The notes beneath the pieces are model-generated. The model did no database searches, had not been told where the DNA came from, and saw nothing but the letters and a program-made list of their open reading frames with translations. Source: Bacillus sp. V2I10 (GTDB lineage: Bacteria > Bacillota > Bacilli > Bacillales > Bacillaceae). From it: a stretch of 64,000 bases of DNA. Shown piece after piece: positions 1-8,652 of this stretch (positions are counted from its first letter, which is position 1; each line of letters begins with the position of its first letter). Both the position numbers and the translations under genes were made by a program. The stretch lies in the NCBI RefSeq assembly GCF_030817055.1, contig NZ_JAUSYV010000002.1:1-64000 (forward strand), in the 5' to 3' direction.

Positions 1-139
1 GTTTTTCCTCTACTATATATAAATCTTCAACTTCGTTTTCCAGAACGGCATTTAAAAATCCAATTAACAAATCTTTGTCTTGATTCTCACCAAATAGCTT
101 CTTAAAAATAATATCATTTAAGGGTTTTAGTCGTTTCAT
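1..139 (-). CDS. Rpn/PD-(D/E)XK transposase-type protein, N-terminus only (runs off the window)
   Basis: The minus strand reads MKRLKPLNDIIFKKLFGEN and continues to the window edge for 46 residues. This opening (K-P-x-N-D-hydrophobic-FKKLFG) is the usual start of the Rpn / PD-(D/E)XK nuclease-family putative transposases, which are recombination-promoting DNA nucleases. The ATG is set by an AGAAGGAG ribosome binding site 6-7 bases upstream. The catalytic core is outside the window, so intactness cannot be judged. A decayed copy of the same gene start and leader lies near 21165-21211. Confidence 0.75.
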   Translation of the reverse strand, partial: MKRLKPLNDIIFKKLFGENQDKDLLIGFLNAVLENEVEDLYIVEEK

Positions 140-225
140 AATCTAACTCCTTCTGATTTCATTATACAATGAAATCGGCTCCATTTAAAGCAGATGCTAC
201 AAATGCAAGAAGCTTTTTGAACAAA

Positions 226-249
226 AAAACCCTTCTTTAGAAGGGTTTT
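226..249. terminator. bidirectional hairpin terminator
   Basis: A 10-bp perfect stem (AAAACCCTTC / GAAGGGTTTT) with a TTTA loop, flanked by A-runs and T-runs on both strands. It separates the Rpn gene from the LacI-family region. Confidence 0.7.
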
Positions 250-403
250 AAATATATATTAACACATATATTAATATATATATGTATGTATATATCGTAT
301 TAGAATAACTAGAAATTAATGGAAATTATTAAACCGTAACTTTATCTTTTATCTTTAAATTATTTAAGTAAAAACGCTAAAAATAAATCTTGTGAAACAA
401 AAA

Positions 404-455
404 TGAAAGCGTTACAATGAGTTTAGTAAAACGTTAAACTAACACGTTAAACTTG
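404..455. promoter_or_regulatory. cre-like site and AACGTT operator repeats upstream of the LacI-family gene
   Basis: TGAAAGCGTTACAA (404-417) matches the CcpA cre consensus except at one conserved position. It is followed by two AACGTT/ACGTTAAAC elements at about 427-439 and 443-453, the core type bound by LacI-family repressors. The same AACGTT core recurs ahead of the kinase gene at 1688-1705. Glucose repression and autoregulation are inferred. Confidence 0.5.
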
Positions 456-483
456 AATTTTAATCAACAATGGAGATGATGAT

Positions 484-1498
484 CTGGTTACAATCAAAGA
501 CATTGCCAAAGAGGCAGCTGTATCTATTACTACAGCTTCACTTATCCTAAATAATAAACCAGGTGCAATTAGAATTTCAGAAGCAACTAAGCAACGTGTA
601 ATTGAAGCATCAAAAAAATTAGGATATATTCCTAATATGTCTGCACGCAATTTACGCGGCCGAGACAATAAAACCCAATTAACAATAGCATTAATTTGGC
701 CAATAGACACTCGTGTTTCTTTAGTGGGGCGTATCTTGACTGGAATTCAAAAATATATTGCTTCAGAAAATGAGCACGAAATTAAAATGCTAGTAGAGAC
801 ATTTAGTAATGAGGATGGGATTAATACGGTAAAAGGTTTAAGGACCTCGAACCTCTTTAACGGGGCAATTATAGCCAATACCACAGAAAAGGATGAGGAA
901 TTGATTCATAGCTTTGTACCTGATGTTCCCATCGTTTTATTCAATCGATTCTCCTCTTTGTATTCGGTTATCCATGCAAATAATTATGAAGCAGGTAGGG
1001 GCTGTAGCAGAACATTTTATAAATAATAAGCATCAAAAAGCAGTTATTCTGGTTCCGGATGTTTCATCACAAGCATTGGAATCGGGCTTGGCAGGAATCA
1101 CAGAACGATTTAATGAAGAACAGGATACACCAATTAAGTACTTAAAAAGATACTGTCCGTATACTGAGCAAGGTGGTTATGATAGTATTCAGGCCTTAGT
1201 TCGTGAAAAGTATATACCAACAGCAATCATTTGTTTAAGTGATCATGTCGCTTTAGGAGCTCTTTCTGCGTTAAACGATGAAGGGATATCAGTGCCTAAT
1301 GAGTGTGAAATTATAGGATTTGACAATCAAGAGTTTTCTAAATTTACAAACCCTAAGTTATCTACCGTTAATTTACCTGTGGAGGATATGGCTTACAGTG
1401 CTGGAAAAATGCTTGTAAATAAAATTTTCGACCCATACAGTCCTATTGAAAGCGATATGTTTAATCTAAGTATTATTCATAGAGAAACAACAAAGTAG
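484..1498 (+). pseudogene. LacI/GalR-family repressor, frameshifted and with a non-standard start
   Basis: The reading frame opens VTIKDIAKEAAVSITTASL, the LacI-family helix-turn-helix, followed by the hinge helix and a periplasmic-binding-protein-like sugar domain ending at 1498. Two faults are visible. No ATG/GTG/TTG lies in frame ahead of the HTH: the codon where Met is expected is CTG (484-486), about 8 bases after GGAG. Near 995-1005 the frame jumps: the first frame reads NNYEAGRGCSRTFYK and stops at 1026, while the next frame continues GAVAEHFINNKHQKAVILVPD. The protein was presumably the repressor of the operon at 1767-5981. It could be an inactivated gene or, for the frameshift, a one-base sequencing error. 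Confidence 0.75.
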
Positions 1499-1506
1499 AA
1501 AAACTA

Positions 1507-1586
1507 CGTAAATTTGAAAAAAAGGGGATTTAAGAGTTGAAATTAATATCCTTTCGTAAATTTGAAAGTGTTATTTTTACGAAAGG
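1507..1586 (+). repeat. direct repeat and long inverted repeat after the LacI gene
   Basis: The 13-mer CGTAAATTTGAAA occurs at 1507-1519 and again at 1555-1567. An 11-bp inverted repeat, CCTTTCGTAAA (1550-1560) and TTTACGAAAGG (1576-1586), surrounds a 15-base loop. There is no immediate T-run, so this is a weak terminator candidate at best. Confidence 0.5.
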
Positions 1587-1687
1587 ACTACAACTCATTT
1601 TAAAAATAGATAGAGTTTTTATCTTAAGTATAAATTCATATGACTAATTAATAATGAAATCTTATTTAAGATTTCAAAAAAAATTCC

Positions 1688-1720
1688 TAGTAAAACGTTG
1701 TACTAAAAACGTCGTACTAG
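1688..1720. promoter_or_regulatory. LacI-type operator pair upstream of the catabolic operon
   Basis: TAGTAAAACGTTGTACTA (1688-1705) is palindromic apart from one central-flanking pair (TAGTA-n-AACGTT-n-TACTA). A related, less symmetric half (AACGTCGTACTAG) follows to 1720. The sites lie 50-80 bases before the kinase start, where a LacI-family repressor would block transcription. Confidence 0.55.
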
Positions 1721-1766
1721 AAAAATTTATTCAAGTTTATAAAGATGAATAAAGGAGGGATTGTTC

Positions 1767-2687
1767 TTGAAACCTATTGCAGTAGTTGGAAGTCTAAATA
1801 TGGATATTGTTGTAAGTGTAGAAAAATTACCTAAAGAAGGTCAAACTCTTCTAGGAGAAAGAATGCTAGAAGTATCAGGTGGAAAGGGAGCTAATCAAGC
1901 AGTAGCCGCGGGAAAGCTTCAAGCTGGTGTAAGCATGATTGGTAAAGTTGGATCAGACCATTATGCTTCTCATCTATTAGATTCTTTAAAAAATAACAAC
2001 GTAGAAACTCAACATATTTTAGTTTCTAAGAATCGAACAGGAATAGCATTAGTTACAGTGGAAAAGAGTGGTAAAAACCATATTGTTGTGACACCAGGAG
2101 CTAACTTTGAACTAACGCCCGAAGATATATTGAATCAAAGGGAGGTGATCGAACAGTGTGAAATAGTGGTGCTGCAGTTAGAAATTCCATTAGAAACTGT
2201 AAAATATACCCTTGAGCTTGCAAAAAAAGCAGGAAAAACAACGATTTTAAATCCAGCTCCTGCTACAGTGATTAATGAAGATATTTTAGAAAATGTTGAT
2301 ATCTTAATTCCTAATGAACATGAATTATATGAAATGTCAGAAATAGAACATGATCAATATACCATTCAAGAAGCAGCTCAGATTATTTTAGAAAAAGGGG
2401 TTAAATCAGTAATTGTTACTCTTGGTGAAAAAGGCTGTTGTTACATAGATCACGATAAATGCAAGATGTATTCGGCATACCAGGTAAAAGCACAAGATAC
2501 TACAGCAGCTGGTGATAGTTTTATAGGGGGTTTTGTAGCGAGTTATATAAAAAGCAAAGATATAGATGCCGCCATAAGACAAGCCCAAAAAGTAGCAGCT
2601 ATTGCAGTAACGAGAAATGGAGCTCAGAGTTCGTTGCCAACATTAGAAGAAGTAATACAATTTGAAAAGACTATTAATTATTTATAA
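1767..2687 (+). CDS. PfkB-family sugar kinase (ribokinase-like)
   Basis: A 306-residue ATP-dependent sugar kinase of the ribokinase/PfkB family. The N-terminal motif GSLNMDIVV (residues 8-16) and GGKGANQAVAAGK (38-50) form the substrate side. DTTAAGDSFIGG (from residue 244) is the PfkB signature 2, with the catalytic Asp at about 250. I place the start at the TTG at 1767 because AAAGGAGGG ends about 6 bases before it; the TTG at 1761 is too close. First gene of a four-gene operon (40-base gap to the next). RbsK-like by sequence, but the aldolase and dehydrogenase downstream suggest the substrate may be a sugar acid or keto-sugar rather than ribose. Confidence 0.85.
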   Translation: MKPIAVVGSLNMDIVVSVEKLPKEGQTLLGERMLEVSGGKGANQAVAAGKLQAGVSMIGKVGSDHYASHLLDSLKNNNVETQHILVSKNRTGIALVTVEKSGKNHIVVTPGANFELTPEDILNQREVIEQCEIVVLQLEIPLETVKYTLELAKKAGKTTILNPAPATVINEDILENVDILIPNEHELYEMSEIEHDQYTIQEAAQIILEKGVKSVIVTLGEKGCCYIDHDKCKMYSAYQVKAQDTTAAGDSFIGGFVASYIKSKDIDAAIRQAQKVAAIAVTRNGAQSSLPTLEEVIQFEKTINYL

Positions 2688-2726
2688 TTACATGAAATTC
2701 ACTATAAAAAAGTAAGGGATGATGAA

Positions 2727-3632
2727 ATGAAACACTTATATGGCGTCACAACAGCGATGGTAACTCCATTCGATAAAAGTGGAAGAGTTGAATTGGATAA
2801 AGTGGAAAACTTAACGGAGTTTTTGATTTCCAAAGGGGTCCATTGTTTATATCCACTAGGAACAACGGGTGAAATGATGCGACTTTCAGTCCAAGAAAGA
2901 AAAGCAGTTGCAGAGGCAGTTGTTAAAAAAGCCAGAAATCGTGTAACCGTATTCATTCATGTAGGAGCTATGAATCAAGATGATACGATTGAATTAGCAA
3001 AGCATGCATATGACATTGGAGCAGATGGAATTGGTGTTGTAACACCAGCTTTCTTTGGTGCAAACGACAATGAATTGGAAGAGTACTTTGTAAAAGTAGC
3101 TTCAAGTGTACCAGAAGATTTTTCTATCTATCTTTATAACATTCCGCAATGTGCAGCCAATGACTTAAAAACGGAAGTAGCTCAAAAGATAGTAGAAAGA
3201 TGTAAAAATGTCATCGGTATCAAGTATAGCTATCCTGACTTTTTAAGAGTGAACGAGTATCTTGGCATTAATGAAGGAAATTTTTCAGTTGTACCTGGAG
3301 CAGATCGTTTGTTTCTTCCAGCTTTAGCAATGGGTTGTGACGGTGTTGTATCTGGTGTATCTTGTGCATATCCAGAACCGTTTGTAGCAACTTACAACGC
3401 GTTCAAAGAAAATAACGTAGAAAAAGCAAGAAAAATGCAGAAAATGGCTACTGAATTTTGTGAAATTTTAAAAAATGGAAGTGATATGTCGTTTTTTAAA
3501 GAAGCTCTCAAGATAAGAGGGATAGACGCAGGGCATATGAGAGCTCCTCAATTAGATCTAACTTCTGAAGAAATAGACTCACTACGTCTATCTTTAGAAG
3601 ATTTAGAGCAACAGTCATCTGAACTTTTCTAA
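2727..3632 (+). CDS. DapA/NAL-family class I aldolase or dehydratase
   Basis: A 301-residue TIM-barrel protein of the dihydrodipicolinate synthase / N-acetylneuraminate lyase family. The pyruvate-carboxylate loop GTTGE is at 45-49, the catalytic Tyr at 137 (YLYNIP) and the Schiff-base Lys at 166 (IGIKYSY). Its place between a sugar kinase, an ACS-type permease and a hydroxyacid dehydrogenase argues for sugar-acid breakdown (2-keto-3-deoxy-acid aldolase or keto-deoxy-acid dehydratase) rather than lysine synthesis. Specificity cannot be read from the sequence. Start ATG preceded by a modest AAGGGATG site. Confidence 0.82.
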   Translation: MKHLYGVTTAMVTPFDKSGRVELDKVENLTEFLISKGVHCLYPLGTTGEMMRLSVQERKAVAEAVVKKARNRVTVFIHVGAMNQDDTIELAKHAYDIGADGIGVVTPAFFGANDNELEEYFVKVASSVPEDFSIYLYNIPQCAANDLKTEVAQKIVERCKNVIGIKYSYPDFLRVNEYLGINEGNFSVVPGADRLFLPALAMGCDGVVSGVSCAYPEPFVATYNAFKENNVEKARKMQKMATEFCEILKNGSDMSFFKEALKIRGIDAGHMRAPQLDLTSEEIDSLRLSLEDLEQQSSELF

Positions 3633-3682
3633 TAATCTATTCATATTGCTCAACATTCTGTCTAAAAAAGGGGTAAATAATC

Positions 3683-5008
3683 ATGAAACAAAGTAGCGTA
3701 AGGTTGAAACAGAGTATTCCTAGTGTGAAACCAACAAAAAAACGATATTTTATTCTGTTCATGGTTTTTGTAAGCGTTGTAATTAATTATATGGATCGTA
3801 GTAACTTAGCCATAGCAGGACCACATCTAGCAAGTGATTTAGGACTATCATCTGTACAAATGGGGTATATTTTTTCAGCTTTCGGATGGACTTATGCTTT
3901 TTTGCAAATACCTGGTGGTTTATTAGTAGATAAATTTGGACCGCGAGTAATGTATACCATCAGTTTAATTGGCTTTTCACTAGCAACGTTATTACAGGCT
4001 TTCGTAAAAGGGTTTGGTGGATTATTCGGGTTAAGATTATCAATTGGTATTTTTGAAGTCCCAGCATTTCCTGCAAACAATCGAATTGTCACATCCTGGT
4101 TCCCAGAACAGCAGCGTGCATCTGCTATCGCTTTTTATACTTCTGGTCAATTTGTTGGAATTGCCTTTTTAACACCTGTGTTAGTTGGTATTCAGTCAGT
4201 TATTGGTTGGAAAGGGATGTTTATTGTATCAGGATTAATTGGCATAGTTTGGGGAGTTATTTGGTATTTCTTTTATCGTGATCCAAGTAAACATAAAACA
4301 GTTAATCAAGAAGAATTGGACTTTATTGCCGAAGGCGGTGGATTAGTTAATCTAAGTAATGAACACGGGAAAAGCAAAACAGAAAAAATTGGTTGGAAAC
4401 AACGCAAAGTTGTTTTTACGCATCGTAAACTATGGGGGATATACATTGGTCAATTTTGCGCAATGTCAATGCTATGGTTTTTCCTAACCTGGTTCCCTAC
4501 TTACTTAGTAGAATATCGTGGACTTAGTTTTATCAAATCAGGATTTTTGACATCTGTACCATTCCTTGCTGCTTTTGTCGGTGTCTTATTAGGTGGAACA
4601 TTTTCTGATTGGCTTCTTAAGCGAGGGTTTTCTATAGGTGTTGCCAGAAAGACACCCATTATTACCGGGCTATTGCTCTCAACAAGCATCATTGGTGCAA
4701 ACTTTGTAGACAGTACAACATTAATCATTGTATTTATGACAATCGCATTTTTTGGGAATGGATTTGCATCTATAACGTGGTCACTTGTATCCGCGTTAGC
4801 GCCTAAAGAACTGTTAGGTGTAACGGGTGGAACGTTTAATTTCATTGGAAATCTATCATCTATTGCCATTCCAATTGTAATCGGTTACTTAGTTCGTGGA
4901 GGTAATTTTGCACCAGCGCTTATTTTTATCTCGGTAGTCGCACTAATAGGCGCACTATCTTACATTTTTATTGTTGGAAAAGTGTCCAGAATTGAATTAC
5001 AAGAATAA
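3683..5008 (+). CDS. MFS transporter, anion:cation symporter (ACS) type
   Basis: A 441-residue membrane protein with twelve predicted hydrophobic segments. It carries the ACS/hexuronate-transporter opening NYMDRSNLAIAGPHLASDLG and the loop motif GGLLVDKFGPR between segments 2 and 3. ACS members (ExuT, GudP, GarP) import sugar acids by proton symport. It is third in the operon and presumably brings in the substrate of the flanking enzymes. Start ATG with AAAAAGGGG upstream. Confidence 0.85.
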   Translation: MKQSSVRLKQSIPSVKPTKKRYFILFMVFVSVVINYMDRSNLAIAGPHLASDLGLSSVQMGYIFSAFGWTYAFLQIPGGLLVDKFGPRVMYTISLIGFSLATLLQAFVKGFGGLFGLRLSIGIFEVPAFPANNRIVTSWFPEQQRASAIAFYTSGQFVGIAFLTPVLVGIQSVIGWKGMFIVSGLIGIVWGVIWYFFYRDPSKHKTVNQEELDFIAEGGGLVNLSNEHGKSKTEKIGWKQRKVVFTHRKLWGIYIGQFCAMSMLWFFLTWFPTYLVEYRGLSFIKSGFLTSVPFLAAFVGVLLGGTFSDWLLKRGFSIGVARKTPIITGLLLSTSIIGANFVDSTTLIIVFMTIAFFGNGFASITWSLVSALAPKELLGVTGGTFNFIGNLSSIAIPIVIGYLVRGGNFAPALIFISVVALIGALSYIFIVGKVSRIELQE

Positions 5009-5024
5009 GAAGGAGATGTTTTTG

Positions 5025-5981
5025 ATGAAGGTTGTTGTAACGGATATATCATTCAAGGCTTATGAAGAAGAAAAGAAAATTTTTGCTGAAAATGACATTG
5101 AACTTGTCATCACAAATAATGAATCTGAAGAAGATATTATGGAAGCCGCTAAAGATGCAGATGGTTTACTAAATGCAAATGTGCAAATCACGAGAAAGGT
5201 TATTGAATCATTACCTAAATTAAAAGTGGTATGTCGTTATGGAATTGGCTATGACACTATTGATATTCAAGCAGCAACTGAAAACAAAGTCTATGTTGCC
5301 AATGTACCAGATTATTGTATTGATGAGGTAGCAGATCATGCTCTTACACTTCTCTTAACTGCTTCTAGAAAAATAATGATAATGAATCAACAGTTAAAAG
5401 AGGGGAAACAAATAACTGTTTTTGATGTTGCTCCTATTCATCGTTTTAGAACTCAGACAGTCGGTCTAATCAGCTTCGGCCATATCGCAAGAAACCTTTG
5501 TCAAAAGTTAAAAGTAATTGGTTTTAATGTTATAGCTTATGATCCTTTTTGTGGCGAAGAGATAGCAAAAGAATATGGTATTCAGCTAGTAACATTAGAA
5601 GAGTTGCTGCGAACATCGGATATTATTAGTATCCATGCTCCTCTTGTGAAGGATACCTATCATTTAATAAATGAAGAAACATTAAAATTAGTCAAAAAAT
5701 CAGCAATCATTGTTAATACTGGAAGAGGTCCTATCATAAAAGAACAAGCAATTATTGAAGCTTTACAGGAAAAGAGAATTGCTGGAGCAGCACTTGATGT
5801 TCTTGAAAAAGAACCTATTGATCCTGATAATCCTCTATTAAAGTTAGACAATGTCATTCTCACACCACATGCAGCATTTTACTCAGAGGAATCTTCTAGT
5901 GAGATGAAACAAAAGGCAGCAAAAAATATTGTCAATGTATTGAAGGGTGACGTACCTAATTACTGGGTAAATCCCTTTTAA
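5025..5981 (+). CDS. D-isomer-specific 2-hydroxyacid dehydrogenase
   Basis: A 318-residue NAD(P)-dependent dehydrogenase of the 2-hydroxyacid family, CtBP/phosphoglycerate-dehydrogenase-like. The Rossmann segment is VGLISFGHIARNL, the substrate-binding Arg lies in NTGRGPII, a Glu in EKEP and the catalytic His in TPHAAFYS. An AAGGAG site at 5010-5015 selects the ATG at 5025, 9 bases on; a longer in-frame start would overlap the permease gene. Last gene of the operon, ended by the hairpin at 6079-6116. It likely reduces a 2-keto acid or oxidises a D-2-hydroxyacid arising from the aldolase step. Confidence 0.85.
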   Translation: MKVVVTDISFKAYEEEKKIFAENDIELVITNNESEEDIMEAAKDADGLLNANVQITRKVIESLPKLKVVCRYGIGYDTIDIQAATENKVYVANVPDYCIDEVADHALTLLLTASRKIMIMNQQLKEGKQITVFDVAPIHRFRTQTVGLISFGHIARNLCQKLKVIGFNVIAYDPFCGEEIAKEYGIQLVTLEELLRTSDIISIHAPLVKDTYHLINEETLKLVKKSAIIVNTGRGPIIKEQAIIEALQEKRIAGAALDVLEKEPIDPDNPLLKLDNVILTPHAAFYSEESSSEMKQKAAKNIVNVLKGDVPNYWVNPF

Positions 5982-6078
5982 GAACCAATGTTATATGCGT
6001 TTTGAATACAATTAGAAATTCAAGAAAAACTTTTTCATTAAAGTGTTGATTTAAATTAAAGTATTCTCTGATGATTAA

Positions 6079-6116
6079 AATAACCTTTGTTCTCATTGAG
6101 CAAAGGTTATTTTTTT
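6079..6116. terminator. bidirectional rho-independent terminator
   Basis: Stem AATAACCTTTG / CAAAGGTTATT (11 bp, loop 6090-6100) followed by T7 on the plus strand and T4 on the minus strand. It ends the operon from the left and the small minus-strand gene from the right. Confidence 0.85.
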
Positions 6117-6258
6117 AACGAGTATCTTCTATTGTATCCTCCAACTGATTCGGATCATTATTATATAATTGATGGAACAAATATGTAAGGTATGAGTTTA
6201 GTTCGAATCGTTCTTTATAAACAAAATCAGACAACGTTAATTTACTCTCTTTCAACAC
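6115..6258 (-). CDS. small 47-residue protein, unrecognised
   Basis: The minus strand from a GTG at 6258 reads VLKESKLTLSDFVYKERFEL and ends EDTIEDTR before TAA at 6115. A GGGGGT site lies 5-6 bases ahead of the GTG, and the stop touches a bidirectional terminator, so it looks like a genuine monocistronic small gene. Soluble, charged and probably helical; no signal or membrane segment. I do not recognise the family. Confidence 0.55.
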   Translation of the reverse strand: MLKESKLTLSDFVYKERFELNSYLTYLFHQLYNNDPNQLEDTIEDTR

Positions 6259-6455
6259 TTTTTACCCCCTTTATTTTATCTATCTACATGATTCCCAAGC
6301 TATCATTCTTTTATATATATAAATTAATAAAATATTTCTTTGAGTGGGGGGATTAACCAATCCTTCAAAAAGGACTTTAGAAAAAATGAGGACCTAGCCT
6401 GAAAACAGCGAATGAATTACTAAAAAGGCCAAGTGTGACCCTTTGTTTGTCTGCT

Positions 6456-7574
6456 TTACTTATCCTTTAATTTAGTCCTTCTTAATCCCATCGCTTCAGC
6501 AGCAATCTTTGCCTTTTCTTGCGAATTATGAACATATAGAACCGAAGTAGAAGTAGAGGTATGACCTAGTTGATCCATAACTAAAGTAATGTCATTGGTC
6601 TCATCCATTAAGGTTGTTGCATACGAATGTCTAAGTTTATGTGGCGACATTCCCTTATCATAAGATTTCGTATACTTACGAACTAAATCTTGTATTGCAC
6701 GAACTGAAAGGGGAGAGCTCTTACCTTTGTATTTAGATAGGAATAAGTATTCGAATTCTTCTACCGATCCGCCATACCTTTCATTTCGAATCTCTAAATA
6801 CACCTTCAAATCATGCATAGCGTCTGGTATCACTTGTATACTGTCTAATTTATTTCCTTTTCTAATAATTGAAATTCTATTCTTTTTAAAGTTTACATCT
6901 CTCAATCTAATATCAGCAAGCTCATTTACTCTTATTCCACTTGCCAAAAAGAGTGAAAAGATTGCGTAATCCCTTTCCTTATCTCTAATAAAATAAGACC
7001 TCTGCCTATCTGATAAAGATTTTTCATATTCATTTTTTAGGTAATAGAGGAAATTGATATCATCATTATCTACAAATATGGTATCGGTCAATTTTCTGCT
7101 GCGTTCATTTAGAGTTTCTTTTGGTTTGCTCACATTTATTTTTTGCATAACATTACGATGAAAATAGGGTTCTCCGTCTTCAACGCGTTCTGTTTGGGTT
7201 GTTAAGTATTTAAAAAGGGACCTTAAGGCTGATTTTTTTCGATTGACGGATGTCTTTTCACGCGTTTTTTTCTCATGTTTAGATACGACAATTTCTTCAT
7301 TGGTAACTTTGTTAAAGTAAGCTCTGGCAGCATCAAGGGGTAAAGAAGCCAGATCTGAAAGAGGGATGTTAGAGATTGTTTGTGAAGAAGAAAATCCCTC
7401 TGTAAGTAACCAATTAAAAAAATCCTCATAATCCAAAAGATAATTAAGCAGGGTGGAGGGGGACCTGTCATTTTCCTCCATTGCTAATACATATTCCTGT
7501 ACATAATCTGGCATTAACTTAAGAATGTCTTCATATTTTTGTTTATGAGTAATATGCTGCCTGGATGTAGCCAT
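6456..7574 (-). CDS. xerS: tyrosine recombinase, XerS-like
   Basis: A 372-residue site-specific recombinase with an N-terminal SAM-like core-binding domain (about 20-130) and a C-terminal catalytic domain. The catalytic set is complete: Arg215 (SGIRVNEL), His312 and Arg315 (PHKLRHSYAT), His338 (QLGHTSTST) and nucleophile Tyr347 (VLYVHN). Length and layout fit XerS, the single-recombinase chromosome-dimer resolvase first described in streptococci and also annotated in bacilli; a mobile-element integrase is the alternative. The gene stands alone, with no phage genes nearby. I could not pick out a confident dif-type site beside it. Confidence 0.75.
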   Translation of the reverse strand: MATSRQHITHKQKYEDILKLMPDYVQEYVLAMEENDRSPSTLLNYLLDYEDFFNWLLTEGFSSSQTISNIPLSDLASLPLDAARAYFNKVTNEEIVVSKHEKKTREKTSVNRKKSALRSLFKYLTTQTERVEDGEPYFHRNVMQKINVSKPKETLNERSRKLTDTIFVDNDDINFLYYLKNEYEKSLSDRQRSYFIRDKERDYAIFSLFLASGIRVNELADIRLRDVNFKKNRISIIRKGNKLDSIQVIPDAMHDLKVYLEIRNERYGGSVEEFEYLFLSKYKGKSSPLSVRAIQDLVRKYTKSYDKGMSPHKLRHSYATTLMDETNDITLVMDQLGHTSTSTSVLYVHNSQEKAKIAAEAMGLRRTKLKDK

Positions 7575-7653
7575 GAATACACCTCTTAAAAAATATTGTG
7601 TGTATAATACAATTTTTACACATATTTGTTTACATAATAAATTTATTGTTTAC

Positions 7654-8058
7654 TTAGTGCATAAGTATAGTTTTGGTATATTCCATGAAATCAATAAGAT
7701 GGTCTTCAAGTATTTTTTGTAAAATAACCAAATTTACTTCCTGGTAATCATGGACGGCAATATTTCTGAAACCAACCATTGCTTTCATTTTTTGGCCAAG
7801 AGAAGGGGGGATAACATCAGCATTTACTAGAAATGTAAAGGCATCACGGCTGTTCTGAGGTAATCCAAGTTTTTTTTCTGCTACAAGATGCATGGCTAAA
7901 TCAATACTAGCTTCACATGCTCTTTGAAGATTAAGAATAATGGAATCTTGTTTAGTGTAATTATTTAGATTCATTGGATCATCGTTGTATTCCTCTTTAA
8001 CTCTTTTTACACAACGTTCAATGATGCTTACCTTATTTAAAATGACATCATTCTTCAT
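7654..8058 (-). CDS. hepT: HepT-like RNase toxin (DUF86)
   Basis: Small helical protein of 134 residues from the ATG at 8058 (MKNDVILNK). It carries the HEPN RNase motif R-x4-H-x-Y in FRNIAVHDY. The start overlaps the end of the nucleotidyltransferase gene by 11 bases, the classic translational coupling of the pair. HepT cleaves RNA and is silenced when the partner MntA adds AMP to the motif Tyr (type VII toxin-antitoxin). A longer GTG start at 8073 is possible but has a poorer ribosome site. Confidence 0.85.
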   Translation of the reverse strand: MKNDVILNKVSIIERCVKRVKEEYNDDPMNLNNYTKQDSIILNLQRACEASIDLAMHLVAEKKLGLPQNSRDAFTFLVNADVIPPSLGQKMKAMVGFRNIAVHDYQEVNLVILQKILEDHLIDFMEYTKTILMH

Positions 8059-8455
8059 TGAATACAGTCCCACTTTCCTTAACTTTATCGATTATAACTT
8101 TCCGTTCCTCGCCCAATTTTGCGTACATCTTCAAAGCATTCATTTCATAATTCATCCGTATTTGTTCATTAGAACAATAAATTATGCTTCCTGTAGTAAT
8201 TATTTGGCCTTGGAAAACAGTTGAAGCTTTCTTTAAATTCACTAAATCTACATCTATATTTACTTTTTCTGCCAACTCTTGTGCTAGGATGAAAATTTCA
8301 TATTCATTAATGTCAGAGCCTGGAAGGAAAGCAATATCTAAATCGCTATTCTTATGAGAAGTTCCTTTGACAGTTGATCCGAAAATATAAATTAAAACGG
8401 GAGAAACTTTTTCTCTTAACAAATTTACGATTTGTATTTGCATTTTATTATCCAA
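8048..8455 (-). CDS. mntA: MntA-like minimal nucleotidyltransferase antitoxin
   Basis: A 135-residue minimal nucleotidyltransferase with the diagnostic GS-x10-D-x-D motif in FGSTVKGTSHKNSDLDIAF. It AMPylates the HepT tyrosine. I choose the TTG at 8455 because GGAGG sits 8 bases upstream; the upstream ATG at 8470 overlaps that very GGAGG. A TATAAT -10 element is visible at 8486-8491 (minus strand). The gene is directly upstream of, and overlaps, hepT, as in described MntA-HepT pairs. Confidence 0.85.
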   Translation of the reverse strand: MDNKMQIQIVNLLREKVSPVLIYIFGSTVKGTSHKNSDLDIAFLPGSDINEYEIFILAQELAEKVNIDVDLVNLKKASTVFQGQIITTGSIIYCSNEQIRMNYEMNALKMYAKLGEERKVIIDKVKESGTVFNEE

Positions 8456-8615
8456 TGGAAATACCTCCATATATTGGTTAACTATATTATAGCAAACGTT
8501 TGTTTTGTTTTCTATAATTAATTCTTCGTAAAATAGGTATTATACACGAAGTTTATTAGTTTATTATTTGCTAGTCCCCCTCCGCTTTGTGTACAAGTAT
8601 ATAGGGTATATTTAA

Positions 8616-8645
8616 TTGAGAAAAAGGAGTGCTTAATAAGCACTC
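8616..8645 (-). terminator. terminator of the csoR-copZ transcript
   Basis: Stem GAGTGCTT / AAGCACTC (8627-8634 / 8638-8645) followed on the minus strand by CC then T5. It closes the minus-strand csoR-copZ unit; there is no copA before it. Confidence 0.75.
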
Positions 8646-8652
8646 TCATCTT

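Noticed and set aside
6300..7650. A dif-type XerS recombination site near the recombinase
   Set aside because: AT-rich imperfect repeats exist, but none had two convincing arms around a central spacer.
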